A DNA stretch of 64,000 nt, from positions 1,674,001 through 1,738,000 of the forward strand of contig JABRWF010000003.1 of NCBI GenBank assembly GCA_018343915.1, given 5' to 3'. The notes beneath the pieces are model-generated. The model saw only the letters and a program-made list of their open reading frames with translations. It ran no database searches and was not told the origin of the DNA. Position numbers and translations under genes: made by a program. How positions within the stretch are numbered: the stretch's first letter is position 1; the number at the start of each line of letters is the position of its first letter. This stretch comes from Agroathelia rolfsii. Its lineage: Eukaryota; Basidiomycota; Agaricomycetes; Amylocorticiales; Amylocorticiaceae. This document shows, piece after piece, positions 62,307 through 64,000 of this stretch.

Positions 62307-62906
62307 TATCAAGAGCACACCTGACTCTTGCCACTAAAACTCAACCAAAGCTTATAGTAACCCCTCTAAAGTATGGGGTAGGCAATAAGGCCTGTTTTAC
62401 ACTTCCTAGAGCTTGGGATACAGGGGTGTATACTTCTCTATGCCCTGTTTCTACTGTCATGCAAACCTAAGCTCTTCTATCATCAGGCTTTACTCCAAGT
62501 GTAAATACTTTCAAGCAAGGTCTATAGTCAAGTTACAAGTTATTTTGTATGTACAGATAGGGGTTGAGGTATCTTAACCCTGGCCAACTAGGCATAAAGC
62601 TTTATTAGGGCAAGTGTACTAAGTATAATGATGTTTATGTTGTTATAATTGTAAATAGTCACCATAAGGGCTGGACCTATCTTATGCATACACACAAGGG
62701 TAGCACTAAGCTAACCCTTACTACAAGTAGTACTGAGCACACTTGCAACCCTCTGGCATAGAGCCTAAGGGATTTTATTATGAGGGAGGGGAGATAGGGA
62801 CTCTGAAGACAAAGTTGTTATTATGTTAGTTGGACTATTTAATATAAAGCACTACTGTACTTACCTAAAGACAAAGAGAATGAATCTAGGGTCTTTAGGT
62901 AGAGGC
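62307..62906 (-). mobile_element. Left part of an LTR-B copy, cut by the copia insertion
   Basis: Starts tatcaagag (from tgtcaagag) and follows the LTR-B consensus to ttaggtagaggc, where the copia LTR begins. The remainder should lie beyond the right edge of the window. Confidence 0.75.
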
Positions 62907-63095
62907 TATTAGAATAAATGGGATGAGAAAATGACTTGTATATTCGGTAGATAAAATGTATCGGTTTTATACATGTATATTAATTGTGAGACATAAGACA
63001 AAAGAATACAAAAGAAACAAAAGAAACTATTGTTACGATGCATACAAAAAGTTTGTGCTATATTCGTAGCTGTTTATTATCCTTATTATCCAATA
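62907..63095 (-). repeat. 3' LTR of the copia element
   Basis: About 189 bases. On the minus strand it starts tattggataataagg directly after a purine tract (gaggaggag, 63096-63104) and ends attctaata. The short length is normal for Ty1/copia LTRs. Confidence 0.75.
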
Positions 63096-63102
63096 CTCCT
63101 CC

Positions 63103-64000
63103 TCAGCAACAAATTCCCAACATTTCCTTCAATGATTTGTAAGCAGGGCCAGGAAGGGCCTTTGTCAGGATATCGGCACGATTGATCTTGCTTGGCGTAT
63201 ATGTGATGTTGATGACGCAGTTGGTGATTTGTTCGCAAATGAAATGATAGTAAATATCAATATGCTTGGCACGTGAGTAGTGGACAGTGTTATGGGCAAG
63301 CTGGTTAGTGGCAGTGTTATTGGCAAAAATAGTAATGGGCTTGGTCGGTTTAGCTCCGATTGCTTGTAAGAACGTGACGACCCAGGCAGCGTGACGTCCA
63401 GTGCTGCTGAGGGCCATGTATTCGGCTTCCATGGTTGACAGAGCCACGGAAGGTTGTTTCTTGGAGGACCATGAGACCGGGCCGCCGCAGAGTAAGAAGA
63501 CAAAACCGGTAACAGACCGGCGGTCGGTGATGTTGGAAGCCTAGTCGGCGTCTGAGTAAGCAACGACATTCAGCTTGGTGGGGGTATGAGAATATGTGAT
63601 GCCGTCGTCGATAGTGCCTTGTAGGTATCTGAAAATGCGTTTCACGGCATTCCAGTAAGCGTTCGTTGGCCTTGAGTTGAACTGAGAGAGGTGTTGCACG
63701 ACAAATGAGATATCCGGCCGGGTAAGGATGGCCAGATAGAGTAATGCGCCGATAGCAGACTGGTAAGGTGCTTGAGTGATGGTTGCGCCATCGGCGGCTT
63801 TAGCAAGTTTCACGTTAGGTTCCGCGGGTATGTTGAGTGGGAATGATGTAGTCATGTAATATTTCTTGAGTATGGATCTTGTGTAAGCACCCTGCGACAG
63901 GGTGAGCTTCCGCGCGGACCGGTCCCTAGTGACCTCAATGCCGAGAATGTGCCGGACCTGCCCAAGGTCGGTTGTCTCAAATTTGCTGGCTATAGCTGCC
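63103..64000 (-). mobile_element. Ty1/copia polyprotein 3' part (RT C-terminus and RNase H), runs off window
   Basis: The minus-strand frame enters from beyond 64,000. RT end: KFETTDLGQVRHILGIEVTR, LSQGAYTRSILKKYY, then SAIGALLYLAILTRPDISF and YWNAVKRIFRYLQGT. RNase H: YSDAD, then STMEAEYMALSS, NNTATNQLAHN and YTPSKINRADILTKALPG, with the normal end GICC and a stop at 63103-63105. The only break seen is a TAG where the family has Trp (YSDADW), a single G-to-A change near 63,541. Composition is normal and CpG-rich, unlike the sequence to its left, so the insertion is recent. Integrase and gag would lie outside the window. Confidence 0.9.

Noticed and set aside
38267..62906. CRISPR-like or satellite array
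   Set aside because: The repeats are dispersed LTRs of several hundred bases with target duplications, not short regular direct repeats.

Overview
This looks like nuclear DNA of a mushroom-forming basidiomycete (Agaricomycetes). Every recognisable host gene is split by many short GT-AG introns of about 50-65 bp, and the gene content fits: a fungal lipin, an ER/vacuolar M28 membrane protease, 7-TM proteins of a type common in mushrooms, GH76 mannanases, a soluble epoxide hydrolase and P450s of the O-methylsterigmatocystin-oxidoreductase kind. All exon structures were read by eye from both strands. No database search was run, so family names rest on remembered motifs.

Region 1 (1-37,000) is gene-bearing with ordinary composition. 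From the left: PAH1/lipin phosphatidate phosphatase (-), a PFF1-like M28 membrane protease (-), a 7-TM protein (-), a head-to-tail array of three GH76 genes (-; two intact, the leftmost a pseudogene), a soluble epoxide hydrolase (+), three small signal-peptide/single-TM proteins (-,+,-), a second copy of the 7-TM protein (-), a stretch of about 2.8 kb with almost nothing supportable, and a tandem P450 array (-; a decayed 3' fragment followed by two intact genes). Local duplication is the main theme: GH76 x3, P450 x3, 7-TM x2 and small TM proteins x3.

Region 2 (about 38,260-62,906) is AT-rich and CpG-poor, a graveyard of Ty3/gypsy elements and solo LTRs nested inside one another. I resolved six LTR families (called A-F here; the names are mine) and found target-site duplications for most copies, so insertion order can be read directly. 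Three same-family LTRs are nested like Russian dolls at 54,001-56,678, and CpG loss follows nesting depth. LTR-A belongs to a chromodomain-bearing chromovirus whose remnant lies at 42,772-44,010. A second degenerate gypsy element spans about 49,465-57,740 and carries gag, protease, RT, RNase H and integrase. The in-frame stops I checked all fit C-to-T (or G-to-A) transitions.

Region 3 (62,907-64,000) is the 3' end of a much younger Ty1/copia element that runs off the window and has inserted into an LTR-B copy.

No tRNA, rRNA or CRISPR array was seen. I found no convincing new defence or biosynthetic system. The most distinctive items are the nested-LTR chronology, the GH76 triplication with its shared upstream blocks and shifting start codons, and the trio of small membrane proteins that share an intron at the edge of the TM segment.
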